64,000 nucleotides of DNA from Solimonas sp. (GCA_030149365.1 JASBRP010000011.1:1-64000), one strand, 5' to 3'; positions 30,601-37,327 are shown, numbered from the stretch's first letter. Numbers and translations: made by a program. The notes: generated from the sequence alone by a model not told the origin.

Positions 30601-31101
30601 GACATCGCCGCGGGCAAGGGCGCCAAGACCTCGATCAGCCCGCCGTTCTACGACTACACGCTGAACGGCATCACGCACATGAACCGCGTGCCGGCGGGCC
30701 TGCCGACCGGCGCGGGTATCGGCACCCTGGCGACGCAACCGGGCACGCCGCCGGCCGACGTGGACCTGATCGCGCCCAACGGCATCGTCGACGCGGGCGA
30801 CGCCGGCCTGCGCGTCAGTGGCAACTTCAACGTCTTCGCCGTGCAGATCCTGGGCACCGACAACATCGAGGTGCAGGGCATCAGCACGGGCTTGCCGGTG
30901 CCGCCGTCCGCGCCGCCGACCTCGCTCAACATCGACGACGCCGCCGCCAAGACCACCAAGGTGACCGACGCGCTGACCGAGTCGATGAAGAAGGCCAAGG
31001 CCGATGCCCGCATCAAGGGGCCGTCGATCATCGAGGTGAAAATCCTGGGCCACGGCGAGAACTGCGCCGAGAAGCGCAAGGACTGCGAGCCGGGTACCTG
31101 A
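18601..31101 (+). CDS. Giant filamentous haemagglutinin-family TPS exoprotein (TpsA, ~4166 aa, DUF3739-like C-terminus)
   Basis: Extended signal peptide; haemagglutination-activity-like N-terminus (LDWEKFELQANEVLEF...WIAVNR); beta-helical repeats throughout; C-terminal GVITQDGGEINIFTHGSVTVNESRILTTKGGNALIWSSYGDIAAGKGAKT. Confidence 0.92.
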   Translation: MNRKPTQIRNRPRSTRSEGIDSGLFRLAPLAVAAAALFAAPATHAATPAATPFRSMVAMQAGLVRLPDGSMSQWRGAERPVIGQAADGRPLMSIQQTQQKALLDWEKFELQANEVLEFRQQQADWIAVNRVHSKTASRVDGEIRATGRVFILNDNGVLMGEGAKVNTRQLATGSGIKDVDVDGGTTTLVQSQRKATLDWSHFTVQANEAVVFQQERNQAGGKSDWYAVNRGYNNSANRIDGRIEAAGSVYLFNDGGTVIGAGAVVDSADLVYGSGVRDVVLDGKTTTIVQGRDKAILNWRDMSLASGEKLRFQQDSKDWIALNRSQLSGATTQIIGDIQADGHLLLVSRQGLLLDGKIDAQQVIASSLDVRDSQFLSGQGLMSAADNYNDRFDPTFTNSWKYNVGGGWVTYGEQALLYAIDPAPEVVHPDDPLRYNVTVGRNGVISTASHGKVMLFGPGVTNKGIINVQDEGQVILAAGDNIYLSGAGNGKVAAYVGAYNPLSFMRLNVPYMGTAWRYGGPVTAEWVEFFNKLTEGTNLRPTTDGVSRAWVVGDVLPGDIAGAIYNRIVPYVNEQQGKRAEAVGFHARNEGFINAKRGGTVDFRGWNLEQMGSVDMTSTALFRGAISFTPVIYDWQEYANGSPDHGPLAAGNGNVVFGKGSLTQITPDLDSTDRIPVSQGRQSVGSLTINARSVHMQEDAMIHMPSGSMSVLLDSGGHVFSNRGNNGNTDNEDGTRFLMDRGATIDLSGWETTLDMGSHQVTGKLFAAQLKDSPLQRDGTLYRKEITVDRRYGTNLADWESFDNLSQGTLAQFLVDGGSFTMDVGDDFIMKPGSVIDVSGGKITYQEGFVRTTLLRRLDGSVIDIREADPDELYMGLANEWVVYDTKWQRQRSYYIPLMSSQKGSYEESYEHGGKAGSVEILAPDAVLLGTLRGETTVGRYQRAAPPAGGVFRLNQAGESESEYVSNNLLIRAIEQVLPDDFGMQDKLSDVYGDFFGEEFDHETDTLAGNGRLFDNGTLVSDDFFNRSSMGSYALRQDNRIDTATPGVPVPGVAAVVEQGVDIRLAHGASFSLLANDNLQFFGSIRTEGGDININASSLEFGQNSVLDTRGSWYSDYEFDKTKELTAVPRINGGDITISAGASDAEIAEFKLILPETMVIDASGGAWVDRNGKLKTGKGGNLAFTVGALDQLDISGLGDARAYGLGGNGGFSLNVGQNIYIGGEKPADDPASFLLAEAFFENSGFSSIALTTSAKLVVQDGVQVEATSASLRFKDPSLHNGVPSPYYELSGTDIYEIAEPQYDTPELRPYASRDGMDISLSASGNLKVGEGSLLATEAGGSLGLGGSTVDIHGTLRAPAGTISLSAGTEEVGTLTLHENARVLANGVARVLDRAIGPHGVELTDGEVLDGGQIVLRAPDLTIKQGAVLDVSGTSWTFDLAREVDTDVIVRLPRTVSSDGGSISVDGRQIDINDATFLAHAGGAGARGGDFSLTWGADYGVQRQNPWGPTPETAYDTFSYLFDYGYMVDLEGNAVTSFFGTDLSKIDWVTSVGMEISFAPGFSVASRADFVALLQGYDLAAAGFPPMLVIGDRLPAGQISSPPVDPGLRTLLEVFGYEFLPATSAPRITPQLSPDNIVAGGFSGLSLTAAPGLLFTGDASLGGKRENGDFVFDRISINAPHIMGEAGADVKISADIVTLSGGGSAEGGLYDVALRAIGLDPVHEDTRIAIEAGNLLQVDSAHFYGYSDTLLSSGGDIRLIGYVPQAGTSGVITGRIDTAGKLSLKADQIYAATGRNYVIQSGDTLTILPQDEGTPINSSPLEAAATLTLTAPRIVQGGTLRSPLGTINLTAIDDGTQGAGTVTLLPGSLTSVSAEGKTIPFGVTSNGDTWIDPLTGLELTNLPTKAINLKADRLDLQEGAVLDVQGGGDLYAWEFVPGIGGSTDWLTGYRDGDYNWVADGSEVYAVIPGYDADIAPVGLGNGGSNLAIGEKIYLSGGSGLPEGYYTLLPARYALLPGAFRVTAKHHYGSDYSYMLEGNRRSLGDGSSLQAGYRYLPGADGQPKYSAQRASGYLVMPGEALRLRSQYQEAKANSFYLSEAFLKKALRTNRPLGEIPRIPLDGGSVVLDAGKSINLDATLLSAAAEGGRGGFADIKGQKILVAGAGTDLALYDDYLVLDSERLNSFGAESLLLGGVRRQGAVNIEIDVGATDIVIDNQGTALSGPELLFASGGDIVVKDGAVVETKGQISGRSGDLRVLPTVARFVDNRGTDWEGDDVLVHEALDQGAVLRLSSGEQADVLRNVAAVDAMERLLADPAALEAANAKRAAAGLAPIARRGNLVVAAGAKLDSSRSLALDATNDTLLAPGANIGARQISASASRVSVGDVAPGTPGLVFSGGSLGALAAAEDILLKSYSTIDFHGPATLRADGRLALDTRNIRVLNAGDGTVTIAGSELALTNTNGGQATATTGSAKLSLEGKNIYLEGQDKWLSGVSSVDIKAEQRVIGRDVGTLYVPGALGIESADLTAESGAQLYFDATGEVNIRSNGKTDLPVFETLGAILGITGASVVNQGDIGLTGGTVNLRARSGDVTLTEGSSIDVTSNVSRIFDVDVGVGGGVVNLVSDRGDIDMAAGATIDVSGTAAGGDAGTLNTSAGLGAVKLQGDVKGNAGEGFRSGSFTMLSRSMGDFAALNAQLDLGGFRQGRRFEINEGDVNISGTVQVQEFAVVANDGNINVGGTIETVGDNGGRIQLSAAKDVTLASGGKLLARARSENGSGGTVFLETVGKDGGEISVAAGSTVDVSGAGEGGRTVRLRAPQIGGNDVAIAPVAGTIVGARSVIAEGFRVYEDVGTIDGDVIETVGQDAAAFMANAAAVQARLGSQVTLAPGIELRSDGDMELVEDWDLHELRFGSGRSAGVLTLRAKGDLKINANLSDGFDGAGRDAGLLNGDSWSINLAAGANTISPDSTAVLPTGQLEEGKGSIIIGGTPDTIEYIYDPTRGNEHRLYLIDANGRFINSGGWIELQRDPLTGKYIDPRTGALIEKDAATGDYVDTAYYSRRPLAWACYDYCSSAEGQDGNLSGTGNRYFVQQWDNSTGYHVRTGTASISLSSGRDLVLQERPSVIYTAGEKSADIARFYNPANADYSENGGDLVIKVAGDILAADKLPQTPAGWLARRNGIDYVTGYFGPSADRPYDQTTWYVDFGSYEAGIGALGGGNIDIAAGGSIYNLAVSIPNTARVTGNTTQDDPPMELYLTGGGDLSIRAGGDIRGGVYYVADGVAQLTAGGSFTSGASFRSNLNNGYAPNCEGGGCYTPADLRQVMPHEFEVYPMLYTSSGEFRLQSGGDLNIEAVMDPMLYNIWNYRGNAFMSYTSEARVSLFSAGGDVLIRNNALNFDVVEEHSSASPLWFPGLRFGGTGTDNRFNVGLTSAYHQLWPATLTAIAAAGDVQVLGTMTLAPSPQGNLELLAGNSVYIGYGTRAEDAFYQFDQPQNRSGGSGIFMSQAKVDLLRTTLNPLTIENYGLSAFQSAGASNVYGGAMGFTALVPPDLHAGDATPVRIYAGEGDIVTTAGINLPKQLWVQAGNHVYFPYFTVQHNNPNDLTLVRAGNGLYFTGNGFITLSGPGRMEIETGGDFWIPSNGVGITSNSIALTNGQLWRPDEKSADIAISTGFNQLPSYEAFEDAYFNPELAAEMEEFLLADAGDGRKLSVYLFDRIYARGNGSSSELASPELSMGFVNYMRSRQGLPPLETAAEQTAYLAQAWDAWLNLPWAEKTPYDGLVPRMTETEATAKGARPEFYLSERREGLVNYVRRLQGLEALRTQEEQLAYLDQAWGYWETLDTDFKTPMIRNAFFMELRTTGREANDVDSDRNNTTFRGYNAIAKLFPGAQKRATEELAEGESRWAGDFETYASRVISNGGGKVEFVIPGGAFTLANAAARPGETGQPEPDWSGNMGRGNALRSGVITQDGGEINIFTHGSVTVNESRILTTKGGNALIWSSYGDIAAGKGAKTSISPPFYDYTLNGITHMNRVPAGLPTGAGIGTLATQPGTPPADVDLIAPNGIVDAGDAGLRVSGNFNVFAVQILGTDNIEVQGISTGLPVPPSAPPTSLNIDDAAAKTTKVTDALTESMKKAKADARIKGPSIIEVKILGHGENCAEKRKDCEPGT
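18796..19740 (+). repeat. Three tandem ~300-bp (100-aa) repeats of the TPS-like N-terminal module inside tpsA
   Basis: Repeats begin at about 18796, 19141 and 19441; each carries (L-D/N-W)...E-(V/A/K)-(L/V)-(E/V/R)-F-(R/Q)Q...W-(I/Y)-A-(V/L)-NR.... Confidence 0.75.
29791..30132 (+). repeat. Duplicated ~42-aa helical motif inside tpsA
   Basis: GFVNYMRSRQGLPPLETAAEQTAYLAQAWDAWLNLPWAEKTP (29794-29919) and GLVNYVRRLQGLEALRTQEEQLAYLDQAWGYWETLDTDFKTP (30007-30132). Confidence 0.8.
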
Positions 31102-31133
31102 AACACGACCCAAACCAACCAAAGACCTGAAAC

Positions 31134-31892
31134 ATGAGCCAGGAAACCAAGGAAAAAAACGAGTCTCCCCGCCTGCCGCCGTACTACAAGGCGCCGTCCG
31201 CCGTGACACCCGACCGGCACGGCAAGGCCGGCCTCAGCCGTGATCGTGGCTTCGCCTTCACGCAGGGCCACAACGCCGTGCTGCTGACGCTGGCGGAGAT
31301 GGTCACGGCCGCGCGCCAGTACCCCATCGCCTTTTCGGCGCAGTCGCCGGCGGTTCCGCTGGCGGTGCTGGGCCTGCGCGACGGGGAGAACCTGTTCGTC
31401 GACGCGCAAGGCCAGTGGCGGGCGGAGTACTACGTGCCGGCCTACGTACGCCGCTATCCCTTCATCTTCGTGGAGGAGCCGGGCAGTTCGCGCCTGATCC
31501 TCTGCGTGGATGAAGCTGCCGCGGAGTTCGAGGCGGAGTCCGAGCGCCCGTTCTTCACCGACGGCAAGCCCTCCGCACTGCTGCAGGACGTGATGCGCTT
31601 CTCCGAGTCCTACCAGGCGCAGTACGAGGAAACGCTGCGTTTCGGTGCCTGGATCGAGGCCGAGGGACTGCTGGCCGACCGGCAGGTCCGCGCCGAGCTC
31701 AAGGACGGCAAGGTCTTTACGCTCAGCGGCTTCCGCACGCTGGATGTCGAAAAATTCCGTGCCCTGCCGGACGACAAGGTGCTGGAGGCGCACCGACGTG
31801 GCTGGCTACCGCTGCTGCATTTCCACCAGCAATCGCTGGCCAACTGGGCGACGCTGGGGGCGCTGGTCTCCGCGCCCGCCGCGCAAACCTGA
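31134..31892 (+). CDS. SapC family protein
   Basis: QYPIAFSAQSPAVPLAVLGLRDGENLFVDAQGQWRAEYYVPAYVRRYPFIF...WLPLLHFHQQSLANW, SapC (PF07277)-type signature. Confidence 0.87.
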   Translation: MSQETKEKNESPRLPPYYKAPSAVTPDRHGKAGLSRDRGFAFTQGHNAVLLTLAEMVTAARQYPIAFSAQSPAVPLAVLGLRDGENLFVDAQGQWRAEYYVPAYVRRYPFIFVEEPGSSRLILCVDEAAAEFEAESERPFFTDGKPSALLQDVMRFSESYQAQYEETLRFGAWIEAEGLLADRQVRAELKDGKVFTLSGFRTLDVEKFRALPDDKVLEAHRRGWLPLLHFHQQSLANWATLGALVSAPAAQT

Positions 31893-31920
31893 TCCATCCC
31901 GCTGAGAGTAGTCGTTATTC

Positions 31921-31946
31921 GCCCCCTGGCTCCGGGGGCTTTTTTT
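31921..31946 (+). terminator. Intrinsic terminator ending the TPS-Exb operon
   Basis: GCCCCC-tggctcc-GGGGGC followed by TTTTTTT. Confidence 0.88.
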
Positions 31947-32234
31947 GCACGACGCCGCGCAGCCCGCACGGAACACCGGTCATCGGCCGGGCTGTGCGAC
32001 AGGGATGACGCTTGCTAGTGTTTGCCATGCAGGGGCGGGGCTTTGTCTGTGGGGTTTGGCCGGATGATTTGGCGGGCGATTTGCAATGCCGGCGCGAGTA
32101 AGCGCCGGCGCACGACAGGACTGGTGCGCTTCCTGCATGTTCTGGACTGGGGTCCGCGGGGTGCGGGCCATGGGGGCAAGCATGTGCAGTTTTTCCAGCG
32201 AGAGCGGCCGGCGTTGCAGCGCGGCCGGTTCACC

Positions 32235-32954
32235 ATGAGCGCGATCCTGTCGAGCACGGTCGCCCTGCTGTTGGCGACGGTACTGGAAGCGGCAGGGCCG
32301 GCGCCGGCGCCGGTTGATATCGCCGCCGCCGGACCGGATCAGTACTCCCTGCGCGAGTCGGCCGATGGCCGTAGCCTGGTGCTGAACTGGAACGGTACCG
32401 ATACCGTCATCGGCAGTTGCAGCGAGCGTCTGCTGCAGTGGGTGGATCTGCGCCGCGACGGCCTCAGCGCCTCGGTGATCGAGCGCAACTGCGGCGCCAC
32501 CGTGGACTACGCCACGCAGGTGGTGGTGGAGGGTCCGGATGGGCGCGATACCGTGGCGGTGTTCCAGGGGCGTGCCCGCCTGGGTATCGCCTGGGATGGC
32601 CGGCGCCTGCAGGTGAACCGGCCCTGGCTGCCGCCGCAGAAGGTGTTCCGGGAGCAGGGCAGCGTTGCCGGCTTCGGCATCGACTACGCCGTGCTCGGTC
32701 TTTCCGCGCTGCCGACCGCCCAGCAGACCCTGGACGATTCCAACCGCGGCTGGGGTGCGCATGGCCGCTCGGTGGGACTGCCGGAAGAGGTGCTGCTGCG
32801 CTGGGCCGGCTGGGCCCAGCAAGCCTCCGGGCTGTATCGCGCGGACTGGGGGCGCTGGAGCGGCCCGGCACCCTACGGCGATGACCAGCAGGGCAGCGAG
32901 CGCATCCGCGAGGGCATGCACGATTACGCCAGCAACGGTGATTCGCCGGGCTGA
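32235..32954 (+). CDS. Hypothetical protein, N-terminal hydrophobic/signal segment
   Basis: Open frame in ORF 32022..32954; plausible start MSAILSSTVALLLATVLEAAGPAPA. Confidence 0.5.
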   Translation: MSAILSSTVALLLATVLEAAGPAPAPVDIAAAGPDQYSLRESADGRSLVLNWNGTDTVIGSCSERLLQWVDLRRDGLSASVIERNCGATVDYATQVVVEGPDGRDTVAVFQGRARLGIAWDGRRLQVNRPWLPPQKVFREQGSVAGFGIDYAVLGLSALPTAQQTLDDSNRGWGAHGRSVGLPEEVLLRWAGWAQQASGLYRADWGRWSGPAPYGDDQQGSERIREGMHDYASNGDSPG

Positions 32955-32959
32955 ACCCC

Positions 32960-34897
32960 TCAGGCGGGAGAGAGCAGCTTCGACGCCGCCTGCATCAGGG
33001 TGTCGTACTTCACCGGCTTGACCAGGTGGGCGTCGAAGCCGGCCTCGGCCGACTGGGCGCGATCCTGTTCCTGGCCCCAGCCGGTCAGCGCGATGATCGC
33101 GGGGCGCCGTCCCTGGAATTGACTGCGGATGCGGCGGCAGGCCTCGTAGCCGTTGAGCTGCGGCAGGCCGATGTCCATCAGGATCAGCTCCGGCTGGAAC
33201 TCGGCGGCCGTGTCCACGCCGGCCTGGCCGTCGTGTGCCAGGCGGACCTCGTTGCCCAGCAATTCCAGCAATTGCCCCAGGGTCTGGGCGGCATCGATAT
33301 TGTCGTCCACCACCAGCACGCGACGGCCGCTGACCGCCGCGGGCGTGGTGGTGGCGGTGACGGCTTCCTCGGGCAGGGATGCCAGGGGCAGCCAGACGCG
33401 GAACTCGCTGCCCTGGCCGAGGCCTTCGCTATGCCCCTCGACGCGGCCGCCGTGCAGTTCCACCAGGGTCTTGACCAGCGCCAGGCCGATGCCCAAACCG
33501 CTGCGCGGCCGCTCCAGCGAGCGGTCCACCTGGATGAACATGTCGAAGATGCCGGGCAGGGCGGCGGGAGCGATGCCGATGCCCTGGTCGCGCACCGTGA
33601 CCCGCAATTCCCCGCCCTGCTGGCTTGCCTCGAGCAGGATGCGGGAGCCGGGCTTGCTGTACTTGGAGGCGTTGTTGAGCAGGTTGCTGAAGACCTGCGT
33701 CAGCCGCACGGTGTCGGCCTGCAGCGGCAGGAAGCCCGAGGGCAACTGCAGCGACAGTTCCTGCGAGGCGGCCTCGATCATCGGGCCGGCGGATTCCACG
33801 GCCTGCCCGAGCACGGTGGCCAGGTCGGTGGGCTCCAGCTGCAGCCCGATGCGGCCGTGGCTGATGCGGCTGACGTCCATCAGGTCGTCCACCAGGCGCA
33901 CCATCTGGCCGATCTGGCGTTGCAGGATTTCCGCGGCTTCCAGTACGCCCGGCGCGTCGGCCGGGTTGCGGCGGATGATCTCGGCGGCATTGCGCATCGG
34001 CGCCAGCGGGTTGCGCAGCTCGTGCGCCAGCATGGCCAGGAACTCGGTCTTGCGGCGGTCGGCTTCCGCCAGTTCGTCGGCAAGGCGCTGGAGCTGCTGC
34101 TCGGATTCCTGCGCCTCGGTGACGTCGCGGGTGGTGCCGGCGACGGCCTCGACCTCGCCCTGGGCGTTGAAGACCGGCACGAAGATGTAGTCGTACATGC
34201 GCCGGCCGAAGCTGCCGTTGAAGGGCACCACACCGCGCACCGGCTGGCGCGTGGCGACGACCTGTTCGATCTCGCGATCGTGCATTTCGGCGTGCCAGGG
34301 CTCGTAGCCCAGTTCCAGGCAGGTCTTGCCGATAGCCTCGTCCCAGGTCTTGCTCCACATCTTCAGCAACACTTCGTTGGCGTAGATGAAGCGATGCTGG
34401 CGGTCGAAGACGTAAGCGAGGTCGGGGGTATTGGTGAGGATGGCCTCGTACAGGCGGCGCTCGCGGCCCGCCTGCTGCACCTGCGCCTCGGCCTGCCGCT
34501 CCTCGGTGATGTCGCGGTAGTAGACCGAGATGCCTTCGGCGGCGGGATAGGTGCGCATCTCGTACCAGCGCGCGTCGGGCTCGAACCAAGCGTCGGCGGA
34601 GCCGCGCCGGCGCTCATCCATGGCGCGCCGCATGGCGGCGCCGAAGACGCTGGCGCCCACGTCCGGAAAGATGTCCCAGATCACCTGGCCCAGCAGGTCC
34701 TGGCCGGAGCGCTGCATCTGCTGCTCCGCCTGGGCATTGAGGTAGCGGAAGCGCCAGTCGCGGTCCAGCGCGAAGAAGGCGTCGGTGATGCTTTCCAGGA
34801 TGGCCGCCGCCGCTTCCTGCGGGCGCACGGCGGCAGGGTGGGGGGTAGCGGCGGTGGCGTCTCTGCCACCCGGTCCTGCTTCCGGCAGATCGTGCAT
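32960..34897 (-). CDS. Hybrid sensor histidine kinase/response regulator (PAS-PAS-HisKA-HATPase-REC)
   Basis: RRKTEFLAMLAHELRNPLAPMRN, SNLLNNASKYSKPGS, RSGLGIGLALV, REC VLVVDDNIDAAQT...DIGLPQLNG...KPVK. Confidence 0.9.
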   Translation of the reverse strand: MHDLPEAGPGGRDATAATPHPAAVRPQEAAAAILESITDAFFALDRDWRFRYLNAQAEQQMQRSGQDLLGQVIWDIFPDVGASVFGAAMRRAMDERRRGSADAWFEPDARWYEMRTYPAAEGISVYYRDITEERQAEAQVQQAGRERRLYEAILTNTPDLAYVFDRQHRFIYANEVLLKMWSKTWDEAIGKTCLELGYEPWHAEMHDREIEQVVATRQPVRGVVPFNGSFGRRMYDYIFVPVFNAQGEVEAVAGTTRDVTEAQESEQQLQRLADELAEADRRKTEFLAMLAHELRNPLAPMRNAAEIIRRNPADAPGVLEAAEILQRQIGQMVRLVDDLMDVSRISHGRIGLQLEPTDLATVLGQAVESAGPMIEAASQELSLQLPSGFLPLQADTVRLTQVFSNLLNNASKYSKPGSRILLEASQQGGELRVTVRDQGIGIAPAALPGIFDMFIQVDRSLERPRSGLGIGLALVKTLVELHGGRVEGHSEGLGQGSEFRVWLPLASLPEEAVTATTTPAAVSGRRVLVVDDNIDAAQTLGQLLELLGNEVRLAHDGQAGVDTAAEFQPELILMDIGLPQLNGYEACRRIRSQFQGRRPAIIALTGWGQEQDRAQSAEAGFDAHLVKPVKYDTLMQAASKLLSPA

Positions 34898-34993
34898 CGG
34901 CACCTCGGGCCTGGGGACGGGGCCCTCCTTGGGCGCCCGGCAATGTGATGATAAAGGACAGGGCGCGCGAATTCCTGCCCGCTCCCTTACAAT

Positions 34994-35008
34994 TGAGAAA
35001 CATTATCA
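34994..35008. promoter_or_regulatory. Putative Fur box
   Basis: TGAGAAACATTATCA matches the 7-1-7 Fur consensus TGATAATnATTATCA at 12 of 14 defined positions; 15 bp before the TonB receptor start; embedded in CAATTGA...TCAATTG. Confidence 0.65.
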
Positions 35009-35023
35009 ATTGAGGGTGGATTC

Positions 35024-37327
35024 ATGGGGGCGGAGCGCATGCTGCGGGGGGCCGCATTGCTGGCAACCCTGGTGGGGACGACGGCGGCACTGGCGCAGGA
35101 AGAGGTAGCGCCGGAAGCGGTGCCGACGATTCCGCTGGCGCAGGAGCCGGCACCGGTTCCCGTAACCCCGGAGCCGCCGCCCGCCGCGGTGGTGCTGCCG
35201 ACGATCGTCGTCACCGGTGAGCTGCTGAGCCGCGAGGCCGAGCGCACCACCACCAGCGTCGCGGTGAAGACCGGCACGGAGATCGAGCGCAGCGCGGCGC
35301 GCGATGTCTATGACGTGATCCGTGTCACGCCCAATGTCGGCTGGAACGACAGCGAGCTGGGGCTCAGCACCGTCAGCATGCGCGGCATCGGCAGCTACGG
35401 CGCCAGCCTGGTGGGTGCCGGCACGATCTACGGCACGGCGACCACCATCGTGGTCGATGGTGTCGGCCTGCCGCGCGGTGCGATGGGCTTCGCGGATCTC
35501 TCGGCCTTCGATCTTGCCCAGGTCGAGATCTTCCGTGGCCCGCAGTCCACCAGCCAGGGCCGCAACGCCATGGCCGGTGCCGTGATCATCAACACCGTGG
35601 AACCGCAGGTGGAAGGCCGCTTCATCCCCGAGTTCCGCGGGCGCCTGGGCGTCGGCAACGACGGCATGCAGCAGGGCGCCGCGGCCTTCGGCGCTACCCT
35701 GCTGCCGGACCTGCTGGCGATCCGCCTGGTCACCGACTACCGCAGCAGCGACGGCGAGATCTACAACCAGACCCTGGATGATGACGAGTGGGCCGGTGAC
35801 CGCAGCCACGGCACCCGCCTGCGCGCCAAGATCACGCCGTTTGGTGCGGATGGTCCCTACGAGGTGGTGCTGGGTGTTGCCGATACCCAACGCAAGGTTG
35901 GCAACCGCTACGTGCTGCAGTCGCGCGAGCGGGAGCGCGTGGCCACCGCGGACGAAATCAGCGAAATCGACAGCGAGGCCAAGCTCTACTCGGTGGACCA
36001 GCGCCTGCGCCTTGGCGAAGACTGGACGCTGCGCTCGGTCAGCTCCTGGGCACGCTCGCACACGCTGTTGCACCTGGACGTGGACTACACCGAGCGCGAA
36101 GACGGCTACATCGCCCAGGTGGCGGATTCACGTTCCTTCTCGCAGGAACTGCGCGCCAGCTTCAGCGGCGATGCCTGGCGCGGTACCCTGGGCCTGTATT
36201 ATTTCGACGGCAAGGATGGCGAGTATTCCACCGGCCTGACCGCCTTGACGGCGCTGCTGGATGCCACCCCGATCTGCACGATCCCGATCCTCTGCTCGCT
36301 GCCGCTGGGCGGCGTCACGGTGGTGTCCGACAACCCGGCGACCATCGAGAACCAGGCCGTGTTCGGCGAAGTGGACTGGCAGGCCAGCGAGCGCCTGACC
36401 TTGACGGGCGGCCTGCGCGTGGACCATGAGCGCAACGGTCGTCAATCGGCCAACGATCTCGGCGGCGACAACCCCCTGGCCGCGGCCGCGGTGGCGCTGC
36501 TGCAGGGCGCGCAGGTCCTGGGCCCGGACGGCGAGACCAATGTCAGCCGCAGCTTCTCGGCGGTGTTGCCCAAGCTGGCGGCCAGCTACCAGCTGTTCGA
36601 GAACGGCTTCGTCGGCGCCTCCTACACCGAGGGCTATCGACCCGGCGGCGATGGCTACCACCTGGCCTGCGGCCAGCGCTACAGCTTCGACGCGGAGCGC
36701 ACGCGCAACTACGAGCTGTCGCTCAAGGGACGCCTGGGCGGCTGGCGCACGCACTACGCCCTGAACCTGTTCCACACGGACTGGGACGACATGCAGGTGC
36801 CGGTGGGTCCGCTCACCTGTCAGATCATCGAAAACGCCGGACGCTCGCGCATCCGCGGCGGCGAGCTGGAGCTGGGCACCTCGCCCTTCGACAGCCTGCG
36901 CCTGGTGGGCAGCCTGGGCGTGGCCCAGGGCAGGTTCATTGATTTCGTCAGGCAGGAGGGCACCGAGAGCGTGGACTACAGCGGCGACCGGATTCCCAAG
37001 TCTCCTGAATACTCCATGACCCTGGCCCTGGAATGGACGCCGATCAAGAACCTGCTGATCCGTCCGGAGATGCAGCGCGTGGGCTCCACTCCGGCACAGA
37101 TCAACAATGATCCCGAGGAACAGCCGCTGGTGCAGATTCCGTCCTACACCCTGCTCAATCTGTCGCTGCGCTGGCAGTACCGCGGGGTAGGGCTGTTCTT
37201 CAATGGCAGCAACCTGGCCGACCGTGACTATCGCCTGGATGCCGCCATCACCGCGCTGCGCAGCGATCCGGTGGTCGCGCTGGGCTACGGTCGCCGCGTG
37301 ATGGGCGGCCTCGAGTTCCAGTTCTGA
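35024..37327 (+). CDS. TonB-dependent receptor (siderophore/iron-type)
   Basis: Signal peptide; plug ARDVYDVIRVTPNVGWNDSELGLSTVSMRGIGS...FRGPQSTSQGRNAMAGAV; C-terminal GYGRRVMGGLEFQF. Confidence 0.93.
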   Translation: MGAERMLRGAALLATLVGTTAALAQEEVAPEAVPTIPLAQEPAPVPVTPEPPPAAVVLPTIVVTGELLSREAERTTTSVAVKTGTEIERSAARDVYDVIRVTPNVGWNDSELGLSTVSMRGIGSYGASLVGAGTIYGTATTIVVDGVGLPRGAMGFADLSAFDLAQVEIFRGPQSTSQGRNAMAGAVIINTVEPQVEGRFIPEFRGRLGVGNDGMQQGAAAFGATLLPDLLAIRLVTDYRSSDGEIYNQTLDDDEWAGDRSHGTRLRAKITPFGADGPYEVVLGVADTQRKVGNRYVLQSRERERVATADEISEIDSEAKLYSVDQRLRLGEDWTLRSVSSWARSHTLLHLDVDYTEREDGYIAQVADSRSFSQELRASFSGDAWRGTLGLYYFDGKDGEYSTGLTALTALLDATPICTIPILCSLPLGGVTVVSDNPATIENQAVFGEVDWQASERLTLTGGLRVDHERNGRQSANDLGGDNPLAAAAVALLQGAQVLGPDGETNVSRSFSAVLPKLAASYQLFENGFVGASYTEGYRPGGDGYHLACGQRYSFDAERTRNYELSLKGRLGGWRTHYALNLFHTDWDDMQVPVGPLTCQIIENAGRSRIRGGELELGTSPFDSLRLVGSLGVAQGRFIDFVRQEGTESVDYSGDRIPKSPEYSMTLALEWTPIKNLLIRPEMQRVGSTPAQINNDPEEQPLVQIPSYTLLNLSLRWQYRGVGLFFNGSNLADRDYRLDAAITALRSDPVVALGYGRRVMGGLEFQF

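Noticed and set aside
18601-31101. TpsA as a CdiA-type contact-dependent inhibition toxin
   Set aside because: No VENN-like motif, no obvious C-terminal nuclease/toxin module; ends in a DUF3739-like region and a Cys pair, and the following gene is SapC rather than a small immunity-like ORF.
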